Assembly: GCF_001005295.1 (NCBI RefSeq)
Contig: NZ_LBMK01000001.1
Span: 86,595-150,594, forward strand
Origin: Streptomyces yangpuensis
Lineage (GTDB): Bacteria; Actinomycetota; Actinomycetes; Streptomycetales; Streptomycetaceae
Reading direction: 5' to 3'
DNA length: 64,000 nt
Numbering within the stretch: position 1 is the stretch's first letter; each line of letters starts with the position of its first letter. Below the pieces are notes generated by a model. It saw only the letters and a list, made by a program, of their open reading frames with translations, did not search any database and was not told where the DNA came from. Shown in pieces: positions 1 through 9,682 of this stretch. The position numbers and the translations under genes are program-made.

Positions 1-1302
1 ACCGGGGAGAGCCCGCCCCGTCCTGCTGACGTCCGGGTCCCGCTCCCGGTCCATCCCGCGCCACGCCGGGAAGACCATCGGCGCGAGCGTCGTGAGCAGG
101 TACGTGCCGCCGAAGAGCAGCAGCGCCGTGCCCACCCCCAGGCCGCCCGTGAGCAGGCCCGCCGCCAGGCCGCCCATCGGCATGGTCAGCTCGCAGCCCG
201 CCGTGGTCACCCCCGCGACCCGGCTGCGCAGTTCCTCCGGGACCCGCTCGTACATGACCGTGGACAGGATCGGGTTCAGCATGCCCGCGCCCAGGCCGGC
301 CAGCGCCATCGTCACCGCGAGCGGCAGCGTCGTGTCGGTGAGGGCGGCCACCACGTACCGGGTCGCGCCGGAGAGCAGGAAGGCCGCAGCGAACACCGCG
401 CGGCGCGGGAACCGCTCGCCCCACATCCCGTAGAGCAGGGCGCCCAGCAGGGCGAAGCCGCCGAAGAGGGAGATCATCAGGCCGATCGTGGTGGCGCCGC
501 CGAGGACGTCCCGGCCGTGCACGGGCAGCAGGACCGAGGACCAGCCCTGGTCCAGGCCGTTGGTCATCATGACCATCACCGTGATGCCCAGCAGCAGCCG
601 GGAGCGGGTCAGGAAGGCCCAGCCCTCGGCGAGTTCGGCGCGGTAGGCGGTGAACGAGACCTTGCCCGCGGCCCGTTGCGGCTCGGCGGCGGGGACCCCG
701 CGCAGGAACGCGAGGACGAGCAGCGCCGAGATGCCGAAGGTGGCCGCGTCCAGCAGCAGGACGGTCTCGGCGCCGAACGCCGCGATCAGTACGCCGGCCA
801 CCGCGGCCCCGATCATCCGCGCCCCGCGCGAGACCGCGTCGTAGAGACTGGCGGCCCGCGTGAGGGTGGTACCGGCGTGCTCGGCGAGGTCGGGCAGGAG
901 CACGCCCCGGGCGGTCAGCCCGGGGGTGTGCACGAGGCCGCCGACGGCCATCAGCGCGCACAGCATCCAGAACTCCAGCACGCCCAGGTGGTGCAGCAGC
1001 GGGATCGCGCCGACGGACAGGCCGCAGATCAGGTCGGAGGCGGCGGAGACCCGCCGACGGCCGAGCCGGTCGATGACCGGTCCGCCGACCAGGGCGGCCA
1101 CGATGACGGGCAGGGTGGCGCAGAAGGCGACGACCCCGGCCCGGCCGGCGCTGCCCGTGGTCTGCAGCACGAACCACGGGACGCCGATCAGGGTGAGTGA
1201 ACTGCCGGCGATGGAGACGGTGTTGGCGGCCAGGACGGCGACCAGCGGGCGCCGGCCCGCGGGGCGTAAGGCCTGGCTGCGGGCACGGTCGGCGCAGGGC
1301 AC
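1..1302 (-). CDS. MFS transporter (3' end outside window)
   Basis: A drug/metabolite exporter of the major facilitator superfamily. The frame is open from a GTG start at 1302 to the window edge, about 434 codons, so the C-terminus and stop are not visible. Reading the minus strand gives repeated hydrophobic segments (LVAVLAANTVSIAGSSLT, VVAFCATLPVIVAALVGG) with the basic loop DRLGRRRVS after helix 2, an MFS hallmark. The start is supported by a GAAGGAG ribosome site 7 nt upstream. It lies 58 bp downstream of an ArsR-type regulator on the same strand and is probably co-transcribed with and controlled by it. Codon 12 is TTA, the rare leucine codon read by the bldA tRNA in Streptomyces, so translation may depend on development. 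The substrate is unknown. Confidence 0.85.
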   Translation of the reverse strand, partial: MPCADRARSQALRPAGRRPLVAVLAANTVSIAGSSLTLIGVPWFVLQTTGSAGRAGVVAFCATLPVIVAALVGGPVIDRLGRRRVSAASDLICGLSVGAIPLLHHLGVLEFWMLCALMAVGGLVHTPGLTARGVLLPDLAEHAGTTLTRAASLYDAVSRGARMIGAAVAGVLIAAFGAETVLLLDAATFGISALLVLAFLRGVPAAEPQRAAGKVSFTAYRAELAEGWAFLTRSRLLLGITVMVMMTNGLDQGWSSVLLPVHGRDVLGGATTIGLMISLFGGFALLGALLYGMWGERFPRRAVFAAAFLLSGATRYVVAALTDTTLPLAVTMALAGLGAGMLNPILSTVMYERVPEELRSRVAGVTTAGCELTMPMGGLAAGLLTGGLGVGTALLLFGGTYLLTTLAPMVFPAWRGMDRERDPDVSRTGRALPG

Positions 1303-1360
1303 GGCGAACTCCTTCGGTGCGGTGGCGGTAGCGCGGTGCGGCAGGGGCCGCGCGCGGCTG

Positions 1361-2011
1361 TTACTCGGACGCGGAGCGCGGGAGGACGTGCGTGTGGATG
1401 CGGATGGTCCGGGTGTCCTGCGCCTCGGGCAGGTCCCGGTAGCTGTTGACCACGTCGTGCAGCCGGCCGATCAGTTCCTCGCTCTGCGCCGGCGTCAGGC
1501 GCAGGGTGAAGTCGCTGAGGTCGGCGCCGGGTTCCCAGCGGCCCAGCCGGGTCTGCGCCTCGGAGATCCAGGCGGAGACCTCCTGGCTGTGGTTCGTGGC
1601 GACCGCCTGCAGGAAGACGCCGGCCGCGCTGCTCGTGGCCGGGTCGGCGTCGTGGATCAGCGAGCCGTCGAAGCCGGTGCCCTCGTGCGCGGCCCGCCAC
1701 CAGCGTTCCCGGCCCTTGCCGTGTCCGACCGCGTCCTCGACGAAGCCGTGCGCGGCGAGCTGCCGCAGGTGGTAGCTGGTGGATCCGCTGGACTCCCCGA
1801 AGCGATCGGCGAGTTGGGAGGCGGTGGCGGGGCCCTTCCGGCGCAGGTCGGCCAGCAGCTGCATCCGCAGCGGGTGGGCGAGGCCGCGCAGGGCGCGGGC
1901 GTCGAGCATGCGGAGGGTGGGCTCCACTGGCTCCCGCCCCGCGGGGGGCGTGTGCTCGGGACCGCTCTCGCGGCGGCTCTCGGGACGGCTCTGGCGGCGG
2001 CTCTCGGGCAT
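1361..2011 (-). CDS. ArsR/HTH_20-type transcriptional regulator
   Basis: A 216-residue winged-helix repressor-like protein. After an Arg/Ser/Glu-rich N-terminal tail (residues 1-33) comes LDARALRGLAHPLRMQLLADL, then the recognition region ATASQLADRFGESSGSTSYHLRQL and the wing AAHGFVEDAVG, the pattern of the ArsR/HTH_20 group. There are no metal-binding CxC residues, so it probably senses an organic ligand. The C-terminal half carries the helical effector-like part (LTPAQSEELIGRLHDVVNSYRDL) seen in HTH_20 proteins next to MFS pumps. It sits upstream of the MFS gene and downstream of a strong dyad (2029-2072), suggesting autoregulation of the pair. The ATG at 2011 is likely, but a start further in is possible because the first 33 residues are low complexity. 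Confidence 0.88.
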   Translation of the reverse strand: MPESRRQSRPESRRESGPEHTPPAGREPVEPTLRMLDARALRGLAHPLRMQLLADLRRKGPATASQLADRFGESSGSTSYHLRQLAAHGFVEDAVGHGKGRERWWRAAHEGTGFDGSLIHDADPATSSAAGVFLQAVATNHSQEVSAWISEAQTRLGRWEPGADLSDFTLRLTPAQSEELIGRLHDVVNSYRDLPEAQDTRTIRIHTHVLPRSASE

Positions 2012-2028
2012 GCCTCGACCCTAGAGAT

Positions 2029-2080
2029 GCAAAGAGTTCTCTGCAAGGGTTTCTTTGCAGAGAACTCTTTGCAGAGAAAC
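2029..2080. promoter_or_regulatory. Operator/promoter region of the ArsR-MFS pair
   Basis: A perfect 18-bp inverted repeat, GCAAAGAGTTCTCTGCAA (2029-2046) and its complement (2055-2072), separated by 8 bp. Each arm is itself an imperfect dyad, and a third TTTGCAGAGAA-like half site follows at 2070-2080. It lies 18-69 bp upstream of the regulator start, in the only promoter-sized gap before that gene. A dimeric ArsR protein binding two adjacent sites is the likely reader; this is inferred from position and symmetry. Confidence 0.65.
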
Positions 2081-2089
2081 CCGTCCGCG

Positions 2090-2572
2090 TCACTGGGCCC
2101 GGTTGTCGTCCTCGGCGGCCTGCGCCACCAGCGGGATGATCCGGAAGGGCACCGGGTTCTCCATCACGATCGCCGTCGAGGCCCGGACGATCCCGTCGAA
2201 GCCGACGACGCGGTCGATCACCCGCTGGAGATCGGCGTTCGAGCGGGCCACCAGCCGGCACAGCATGTCGCCGTGCCCGGTGGTGGTGTGCAGCTCCAGC
2301 ACCTCCGGGACCCCGTCCAGGTGCGCCCGTACGTCGGCCCCCTGCCCCTGCTTGATCTCCAGCGTGGCGAACGCGGTCACCGGATACCCGAGCGCGGTCG
2401 GGTCGACCTGCGGGCCGAACCCGCGGATGACCCCGCTGGACTGCAGCCGGTCCAGGCGCGCCTGCACCGTCCCGCGGGCCACGCCCAGCCGGCGCGAGGC
2501 CTCCAGCACCCCTATCCGGGGCTCGCGGGCCAGCAGGACGATGAGCCGGCCGTCGAGTTCGTCGATGCCCAT
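2090..2572 (-). CDS. Lrp/AsnC family transcriptional regulator
   Basis: A 160-residue feast/famine regulator. The N-terminus has the AsnC helix-turn-helix (IDELDGRLIVLLAREPRIGVLEASRRLGVARGTVQARLDRL), followed by the linker SSGVIRGFG and a C-terminal RAM ligand-binding domain (VTAFATLEIKQG, LHTTTGHGDMLCRLVARS). The ATG at 2572 follows a GGAGG site. It is divergent from hppD with 141 bp between the starts, a common arrangement in actinobacteria, so it probably controls tyrosine catabolism in response to an amino acid; the effector is inferred. Confidence 0.93.
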   Translation of the reverse strand: MGIDELDGRLIVLLAREPRIGVLEASRRLGVARGTVQARLDRLQSSGVIRGFGPQVDPTALGYPVTAFATLEIKQGQGADVRAHLDGVPEVLELHTTTGHGDMLCRLVARSNADLQRVIDRVVGFDGIVRASTAIVMENPVPFRIIPLVAQAAEDDNRAQ

Positions 2573-2614
2573 GGACGCCTCCGGGTGCCCACGCGTGCCC
2601 GTGGGTGGTCATAG

Positions 2615-3868
<1,254 letters not shown>

Positions 3869-3886
3869 GGCCGCACGCGTGCCTTC

Positions 3887-3912
3887 AGGCCCCCGGCCCC
3901 GGCCGGGGGCCT
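3887..3912 (+). terminator. Hairpin after hppD
   Basis: A perfect 10-bp stem (AGGCCCCCGG / CCGGGGGCCT) with a 6-nt loop, 18 bp after the hppD stop. It lies between convergent genes and could serve both strands. There is no clear T-run, as is usual in Streptomyces. Confidence 0.6.
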
Positions 3913-4050
3913 CGGGCTGCCGTCGGCCCGGTGCGTGTACGGATACGCCGCCGCGTGGTGCCCTCCGGAGGGGAGTGGGCCGGCGCGGCGCCCGCCCACG
4001 CGCCGGGCCGCACGCGCGGCCCTTCGGCTGTGACCGCCTGGCCGGGTTCG

Positions 4051-5553
4051 TCAGCGGCGGGACGGTGACGGGGACGGTGACGGGGACGGCTTCGGCGTGG
4101 GGTTCGGCTTCGGGAGTTCCGGCTCGACCCATGGCGTGACCGGCTGCAGGTGCTCCGGGCCGCCCGGCGGCGGCTGTCCGATCGACGCCAGCGCCTCCTT
4201 CGCCAGCGGCCCCCGCACCGGCGAGAAGTGCGGGTTCGTCCGCAGCGCCTCCTGCAGGTGCCGCCGCGCCCCCGCCTCGTCACCGAGCGCCCGCTCGATC
4301 ATCGCCCGGTGGTAGGCGAAGTCCGCACTGCGAAGCCCCGGCTCCGTCGCCTTCTTCGCGTACTCCAGGGCCGCCGTGTGGTCGCCCGCCCGGTGCAGCG
4401 CCCACCCCAGCGCGTCCGCGACCTGCATGCTCTTGTGCCGCTCCCACTCCTGCGACAGCCGCCGCACCGCCGCCGCCGGATCCCCGTGGTCCGCCTCGTA
4501 CAGGCCCAGGACCACGTCGTCGTCCACCCCGTTCGCACCGTCCCGGGCCGCCAGCGTCGCCACCGCGGCGTACTGCTCGCGCGCCTCCTGCACCCGCCCC
4601 AGCGACTCCAGCAGCTCACCCAGCTCCCGCGCCAGCTGCGGCACCGGGGTCCGCCCCAGCGCCATCCGGTAGTCCCGCACCGCCTCCCCGCCGCGCCCCA
4701 GCGCCCCCAGCGCCCGGGCCCGGCCCGCCCGGGCCTCCCCCTGCGCCGGATCCGTCCGCAGCGCCCCCTCGTACTGCCGCAGCGCCTCCGCCGCGTCGCC
4801 CCGCTCCCAGGACAGCTCCCCGAGCCGGAACAACGCGTACGCCTTCTCCGCAGGGGACTGCGCCGAGGCCGCCGCCGACTCCATCGACACCACCGCGTCC
4901 TCGCGCCAGCCGCGGTCCCGGTACACCTGCGAGGCCCGGACGTGCGCCGCCAGCCCCGGCCGCAGCTCCAGCAGCAGCTCCATCGCCTTCTGGGCGCCCT
5001 TGTAGTCGCCGAGCCCCGTGTACGCGTCCACCAGCACCGGGTACGCCGTCCACCGCTTCGGCGACTGCGCCCGTACCAGCTCGCCCCACTTCCTGGCCGT
5101 CCCGAAGTCCCGCCGGGCATTGGCCAGCGCGCCCATGCCCGTCATGGCCTCGAAGTTGCCCTTCTCCGCCGGACGCACCTCCAGCGACCGCTTCAGCGCC
5201 TTCTCCGCCTTCGGGTACCAGGCCGGATCCGCGGTCCGCCGCGCCTGTTCGAGATAGGCGGAGCCCAGGACCGCCCACGACGCTTCGTCGTCGGCGTGCG
5301 CCGCGACCCACTTCTCCCGGTCCGCCACCAGCGCCACCACGTCCGTCGCCGAGGCCGGCGCACCCATGCCCACCGCCGAAGCGGCGCGTTCGCTCGGCCC
5401 CGGCGGGCGCGCGTCGTCACCGGTCCGGGCCGGCCGGATCAACAGGGCCCCGGCGATCAGGACCACCGCCACCCCGGCGGCCACGAGCGTCTTGCGGCCG
5501 GTGAAGGTCACGGGCGGCGCCGGCGTCTGCGAATCCTCGTCGATACGGTCCAT
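4051..5553 (-). CDS. Membrane-anchored TPR protein
   Basis: A 500-residue protein with an N-terminal transmembrane helix (KTLVAAGVAVVLIAGALLI, about residues 22-40) and then about ten tetratricopeptide-like helical repeats, for example ASWAVLGSAYLEQARR, GNFEAMTGMGALANAR and AYALFRLGELSWERGDAAEALRQYEGAL. It ends in a Pro/Ser tail (PKPNPTPKPSPSPSPSPSRR). The repeats would face outward or the cytoplasm depending on topology; TPRs generally mediate protein contacts. The frame stays open upstream, but MDRIDEDSQTPAPP at 5553 is taken as the start because the upstream residues are antisense to the next gene. Starts of this gene and the divergent FAD enzyme are only 96 bp apart. No specific partner can be named. 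Confidence 0.85.
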   Translation of the reverse strand: MDRIDEDSQTPAPPVTFTGRKTLVAAGVAVVLIAGALLIRPARTGDDARPPGPSERAASAVGMGAPASATDVVALVADREKWVAAHADDEASWAVLGSAYLEQARRTADPAWYPKAEKALKRSLEVRPAEKGNFEAMTGMGALANARRDFGTARKWGELVRAQSPKRWTAYPVLVDAYTGLGDYKGAQKAMELLLELRPGLAAHVRASQVYRDRGWREDAVVSMESAAASAQSPAEKAYALFRLGELSWERGDAAEALRQYEGALRTDPAQGEARAGRARALGALGRGGEAVRDYRMALGRTPVPQLARELGELLESLGRVQEAREQYAAVATLAARDGANGVDDDVVLGLYEADHGDPAAAVRRLSQEWERHKSMQVADALGWALHRAGDHTAALEYAKKATEPGLRSADFAYHRAMIERALGDEAGARRHLQEALRTNPHFSPVRGPLAKEALASIGQPPPGGPEHLQPVTPWVEPELPKPNPTPKPSPSPSPSPSRR

Positions 5554-5649
5554 GGGGTCACTGTGCGTCAATATGAAGAGCGCGCCGAGGTGTCCGAAGA
5601 CGTGCGCGGGCGTGTTCACACCGATGGCCCCGGCTGCCACGCTGGCCCC

Positions 5650-7041
5650 ATGGATGATGTCCTCTCCGACCTGTCCGCACGTCTGCGCGCGAGCCTCCTC
5701 GAAGGGCTCCCCGCCGAGGCCCTCCTCACCGACCCCCAGGTGACCGCCTCCTACGCCACCGACATGGCCAGCTTCTGCGCCGCCGGCACCCCGGCGGTCG
5801 TCGTCCTGCCCCGGACCGTCGAACAGGTCCAGCACGTCATGCGCACCGCCACCGCCCTACGGATCCCCGTGGTCCCGCAGGGCGCCCGGACGGGCCTGTC
5901 GGGCGGCGCCAACGCCTCCGACGGCTGCATCGTGCTGTCCCTGGTCAAGATGGACCGGATCCTGGAGATCAGCACCGTCGACCGGATCGCCGTCGTCGAA
6001 CCGGGCGTCGTCAACGCCGTCCTCTCCCGGGCCGTCGCCGAACGGGGCCTGTACTACCCGCCCGACCCCTCCAGCTGGGAACAGTGCACCATCGGCGGCA
6101 ACATCGGCACCGCCTCGGGCGGCCTGTGCTGCGTCAAGTACGGCGTCACCGCAGAGTACGTACTCGGCCTCGACGTCGTCCTCGCGGACGGGCGGCTGCT
6201 GCGCACCGGCCGGCGCACCGCCAAGGGTGTCGCCGGATACGACCTCACCCGGCTCTTCGTCGGCTCCGAGGGCAGCCTCGGCGTCGTCGTCCAGGCCGTC
6301 CTCGCCCTCAAACCGGCGCCGCCCCGGCAGCTGGTCCTGGCCGCGGAGTTCCCCTCCGTGGCCGCCGCCTGCGAGGCGGTCTGCGCCGTCATGGAGGCGG
6401 GGCTGACCCCCTCGCTGCTGGAGCTGATGGACCGTACGACCGTCCACGCCGTCAACGCCCTCGCCAGGATGGGGCTGCCCGAGGCCACCGAGGCCCTGCT
6501 GCTCGCCGCCTTCGACACTCCGCACGCCCCCGAGGACCTCGCCGCCGTGGCGGAGCTGTGCACCGCCGCCGGAGCCACCGCCGTCGTGCCCGCCGAGGAC
6601 CAGGCGGAGTCGGAACTGCTGCTCCAGGCCCGCCGGACGGCCTTCCCCGCGCTGGAGGCCCTCCGGCCCGCCACAATGATCGACGACGTGTGCGTGCCGC
6701 GCTCGCGGCTCGGCGAGATGCTCGACGGGACCGCCGCCATCGCCCGCGCCCAGAACCTGCTCATCGGTGTCTGCGCGCACGCCGGGGACGGCAACACCCA
6801 CCCGATCGTCTGCTTCGACCCCGCCGACGAGGACGAGACGCGGCGGGCCCGCGAGTCCTTCGGCGAGATCATGGCGCTCGGGCTCTCCCTCGGCGGGACC
6901 ATCACCGGCGAACACGGCGTGGGCGTCCTGAAGAAGGAATGGCTCGCGCGTGAACTCGGTCCGGTCGGAATGGAGATGCAGCGCGCCGTCAAGCAGGCTT
7001 TCGATCCACTGGGGATCCTCAACCCGGGCAAGCTCTTCTGA
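5650..7041 (+). CDS. FAD-linked oxidase, GlcD (glycolate/D-lactate) type
   Basis: A 463-residue flavoprotein of the VAO/FAD_binding_4 family, resembling the GlcD subunit of glycolate oxidase and D-lactate dehydrogenases. The FAD-binding half carries the motif PQGARTGLSGGANAS (near residue 76), then YPPDPSSWEQCTIGGNIGTASGG and RRTAKGVAGYDLTRLFVGSEGSLG. The C-terminal half has the metal/substrate motif CAHAGDGNTHP and ends with TGEHGVGVLKKEWL and LNPGKLF. No GlcE, GlcF or iron-sulfur partner gene is adjacent, so it is likely a stand-alone D-2-hydroxyacid oxidase or dehydrogenase. The ATG at 5650 has no strong ribosome site. Its last seven codons resemble the first unit of the repeat array that follows. 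Confidence 0.92.
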   Translation: MDDVLSDLSARLRASLLEGLPAEALLTDPQVTASYATDMASFCAAGTPAVVVLPRTVEQVQHVMRTATALRIPVVPQGARTGLSGGANASDGCIVLSLVKMDRILEISTVDRIAVVEPGVVNAVLSRAVAERGLYYPPDPSSWEQCTIGGNIGTASGGLCCVKYGVTAEYVLGLDVVLADGRLLRTGRRTAKGVAGYDLTRLFVGSEGSLGVVVQAVLALKPAPPRQLVLAAEFPSVAAACEAVCAVMEAGLTPSLLELMDRTTVHAVNALARMGLPEATEALLLAAFDTPHAPEDLAAVAELCTAAGATAVVPAEDQAESELLLQARRTAFPALEALRPATMIDDVCVPRSRLGEMLDGTAAIARAQNLLIGVCAHAGDGNTHPIVCFDPADEDETRRARESFGEIMALGLSLGGTITGEHGVGVLKKEWLARELGPVGMEMQRAVKQAFDPLGILNPGKLF

Positions 7042-7251
7042 GACCCGGGCGAGTTCCTCCGAGACGCGGGCCAGTACCTCCGGAGTCAGGGCGAGTTCCT
7101 CCGCGGTCCGGGCGAACTCCTCCGCTACCGGGGCGAACTCCGCGGGTAGCGGTGCGAGTTCCCCCGGTATCCAGGTGAGCTCCTCCGGGACCCGTACGGG
7201 CTCCTCCGGGCCCCGCGCGTGCTCTTCGGGGACGCGGGCCGGCTCTTCCGG
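7021..7251 (-). repeat. 21-bp tandem repeat array; heptad repeats on the minus strand
   Basis: Eleven consecutive 21-bp units begin inside the last codons of the upstream FAD oxidase (7021-7041) and fill most of the gap to ssgG. Read on the minus strand from an ATG at 7335, which overlaps the ssgG stop as TGATG, they encode a 7-residue repeat with consensus (P/S)EELARV. Examples in minus-strand order are PEEPARV, PEEHARG, PEEPVRV, PEELTWI, PGELAPL, PAEFAPV, AEEFART, AEELALT, PEVLARV, SEELARV and SEELARV. The frame continues without a stop far into the antisense of the oxidase (to 5857), so a complete gene cannot be asserted; the repeat itself is clear. Confidence 0.75.
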
Positions 7252-7334
7252 CCGTATGAGGCGGAGGTGCCCGCCGGGCCGGCGGCGGCCGCCCGGTCTG
7301 CTGCGCCCGCCCGGGGTCCGGGGACCGTGCGTCA

Positions 7335-7814
7335 TCACAGGTCCCCGTCCGCCGACTCGTCCGACGGCCACGGGTCGCGCAGCCACAGGTCGTCGGCCGG
7401 GGTCGGCGTGAGCAGCTCGGCCAGCGCCGCCTCCAGGCCGAGCCGCTCGGACTCGCTGCCGGGCGGCACGACGCGCAGGGTCCGCTCCAGCCAGGCCGAC
7501 ACGGCGAGGGAGGGCGCCTCCAGGAGGGCGTCCCCGTCGGGGGAGCTGAGCGCCATGCAGAGCACCGCCTCGTTGTCCACCTTCGTGGGCCAGATCCGGA
7601 CGTCGCCGTGACCGCACGGACGGAACACCCCCTCGACGAGCAGTTCGCGCGCGAAGGTCCAGTGGACCGGGGTGCTGGAGCCGGTGTGGAAGGTGATGTG
7701 GACGGCGTACGGGTCTTCCGTGAGGTAGAGCAGGCGCGCCGGGACGGGGATGCTGCGCTCTGGGGAAAGGACCAGCTTCAGTTCCAGCTCGCGCTCGATG
7801 ACGGGGTGGTGCAT
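7335..7814 (-). CDS. ssgG: SsgA-like sporulation/cell-division protein, probably SsgG
   Basis: A 159-residue member of the SsgA-like family, small actinobacterial proteins that place septa and guide spore-wall synthesis. Family signatures are present: SIPVPARLLYLTEDPYAVHITFHTG, the segment WTFARELLVEGVFRPCGHGDVRIWPTK, then VLCMALSSPDGDALLEAP and SAWLERTLRVVPPG. The ATG at 7814 follows GTGAGG; an extension upstream lacks conservation. The SsgG assignment rests on my memory that the S. coelicolor paralogue near hppD is SsgG, so the subtype is less certain than the family. Its stop overlaps an ATG (TGATG) that opens the heptad-repeat frame. It diverges from the RDD gene at 8072. Confidence 0.9.
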   Translation of the reverse strand: MHHPVIERELELKLVLSPERSIPVPARLLYLTEDPYAVHITFHTGSSTPVHWTFARELLVEGVFRPCGHGDVRIWPTKVDNEAVLCMALSSPDGDALLEAPSLAVSAWLERTLRVVPPGSESERLGLEAALAELLTPTPADDLWLRDPWPSDESADGDL

Positions 7815-8071
7815 GACGGCCTCACTTCGGTCGGTGCGTGGGGCCTGATGGCACCCCACACCCGCGGAGAGCTCCGGTGGGCCCGGGTATGACGCGACTT
7901 TCGACGACGAGAGCAAGATTGGCCGAATCCTGTCGGCTGACCGAAAACCACCGTAGGGAGTGACGTTCGCTCAATGGCTTGGATTCTCCCGTTACCGGAC
8001 CTCTCGGGCCACGGTTCTTGGCTATGGTCCTCCCCTTGCACAAGCCTCAAGCCACGATCGGAGTTGGGGAC
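7815..8071. other. Divergent promoter region, ssgG / RDD gene
   Basis: A 257-bp non-coding gap between two divergent genes. The GC content drops between about 7890 and 8050 relative to its flanks, as expected of a promoter region. No clear operator palindrome or firm -10/-35 pair was found. Confidence 0.45.
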
Positions 8072-9604
8072 ATGACGGCCTCCCCTGGTGACGGCGAGCA
8101 CGCGGCCCGCGAGGGCTACTACCCGGATCCGTCCATCCCGGGGTACATCAGGTACTGGAACGGCGCGGCCTGGGTCCCCGGCACGAGCCGCCCTGCCCCG
8201 GCGGCGCCAGCACCCGTCCCCACGCCCGTCCCCGCGCCCGTCCCCGCGCCCGTCCCCGCGCCCGTCCCTGTGCCCGCCGCCGCTCCTGTCCGCCCGCTCC
8301 CCACCCCGGCTCCCGTCGCCGCGCCCGCCGTCCCGCGCGCCGAGGAGACGGGGCCGGTGTTCCTGGACGAGACCTCCATGACCGAGGCGCTGCCGGAACC
8401 CGGCCCCGGCCCCGGCCCTGGGCCGGAGCCCGCGGCCGGGCAGGCGCCGGCTCCCGTCTGGCAGGCCGACCCCGCGCACCAGGCCGGCTTCGGCGGGCCG
8501 CGCGACCGCCGGGTCTCGTGGGGCAGCCCGAAGGAAGCGGAGGCGGAACCGGAGCCCGCGCCCCGCGCCGTGGCCGCTCCCGCTCCGGCGCCCGCTCCGG
8601 GCACGGAGCCGACCCCGGACCCCGGGAAGCCCCCGGCCCGGCCCGCGGGGATCTCCCTGGCCCGTACGCCGTCCGACGCGGCCGCGCCCGCGCGGCTCCC
8701 CGCGCAGTCCTCCCCGGGCATCCTGTCGGCGCGCTCCCCGGCCGCGCAGGCCCCCGCGGCCCCCGCCGCCCCTGCATGGCCCGACGCCCCCGGAGCGGGC
8801 GGCACCGGCCCCACCGGGGTCACCTCCTCCTGGCCCGAGGCGACCCCCGCACCCGCACCCGCCCCCACCCCCGCACCCACACCCACACCCGCACCCACAT
8901 CTGGTCCCGGGCGCGCGGCCGCGCCCGCCGCCGCACGCCCCGAGGTGTGGGAGCCCCGGCCCGCCGGGGTCCGCCCGAAGGTTCCGCCGCCCGCCGCGGA
9001 CACCGCCCGCGCGGAGCCGGAGCCGGCGCCCGCTGCCGGGGGACGGGAGCCGCGCGTCCCGGAGGAGGCCCGTGCGGGTGGCCGTACCGACCGAGCCGCC
9101 ACCTCCAGAGCCGTGTTCGAGCGGATGGCCGAACGGGCCGTGCGCCCGGCCGGGCTGATGCGCCGGCTCCTCGCCCGGACCCTGGACTCCCTCGTGTCCG
9201 TCGCCGTCGCCGCCGCGGTCGCCCTGCCCCTCCTGCCCGGGGCCGAGGCCCATGTCCGGGCCAAGGTGGACGCCGCCCGGGCGAGCGGCCGCACCACCAC
9301 CGTCTGGCTGCTCGATTCGACCATCGCCGGCAGCCTCGGCGTGGTCCTCGGGGCCGTCCTCCTCTTCGGCGTCCTCTACGAGGTGCTGCCCACCGCCCGC
9401 TGGGGGCGCACCCCGGGCAAGAAGCTCCTGGGCGTCCGGGTGCTGGCCACCGCGACCCTGCGCCCGCCGTCCTTCGGCGCGGCCCTGCGCCGCTGGCTCG
9501 TGTACGCCTTCCTGGGCCTGCCCGGCAGCCTGTGGTGCCTCGTGAACCGACCCCGCCGACAGGCCTGGCACGACAAGGCCGCCGGTACGTACGTGGCCCG
9601 TTAG
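8072..9604 (+). CDS. DUF2510 plus RDD membrane protein with Pro/Ala-rich linker
   Basis: A 510-residue protein with three parts. Residues 10-36 are a DUF2510 motif (EGYYPDPSIPGYIRYWNGAAWV). A long Pro/Ala/Gly-rich linker (about 40-360) contains short PVPAPVPAP repeats. The C-terminal 150 residues are an RDD domain with hydrophobic helices (LDSLVSVAVAAAVALPLLPG, GSLGVVLGAVLLFGVLYEVLP), the motif WGRTPGKKLLGVRVL and the ending RQAWHDKAAGTYV, typical of RDD proteins. RDD proteins are thought to be transport-related membrane proteins of unclear function. Start at ATG 8072 after GGAG. The next gene is a second RDD protein in the same direction, so the two may form an operon. Confidence 0.88.
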   Translation: MTASPGDGEHAAREGYYPDPSIPGYIRYWNGAAWVPGTSRPAPAAPAPVPTPVPAPVPAPVPAPVPVPAAAPVRPLPTPAPVAAPAVPRAEETGPVFLDETSMTEALPEPGPGPGPGPEPAAGQAPAPVWQADPAHQAGFGGPRDRRVSWGSPKEAEAEPEPAPRAVAAPAPAPAPGTEPTPDPGKPPARPAGISLARTPSDAAAPARLPAQSSPGILSARSPAAQAPAAPAAPAWPDAPGAGGTGPTGVTSSWPEATPAPAPAPTPAPTPTPAPTSGPGRAAAPAAARPEVWEPRPAGVRPKVPPPAADTARAEPEPAPAAGGREPRVPEEARAGGRTDRAATSRAVFERMAERAVRPAGLMRRLLARTLDSLVSVAVAAAVALPLLPGAEAHVRAKVDAARASGRTTTVWLLDSTIAGSLGVVLGAVLLFGVLYEVLPTARWGRTPGKKLLGVRVLATATLRPPSFGAALRRWLVYAFLGLPGSLWCLVNRPRRQAWHDKAAGTYVAR

Positions 9605-9682
9605 CGGGCCCTGGGGGTGTGTTCCGCCCCGAACGGACGCGGTCCCGTTGCGGGGGAGCCCGACCCGGGTTCGACTCGGGCC

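Noticed and set aside
517..2614. Long plus-strand open frames across the MFS and ArsR genes
   Set aside because: High-GC antisense frames with biased Arg/Gly/Pro content and no domain sense; the minus-strand MFS and ArsR readings have clear families.
5554..5835. N-terminal extension of the TPR protein (94 residues)
   Set aside because: It is antisense to the start of the FAD oxidase, Gly/Asp-rich and without a ribosome site; the start at 5553 precedes the membrane helix directly.
5857..7020. Continuation of the heptad-repeat frame antisense to the FAD oxidase as a full gene
   Set aside because: It depends on the oxidase sequence, which is strongly constrained on the plus strand; only the repeat part deserves attention.
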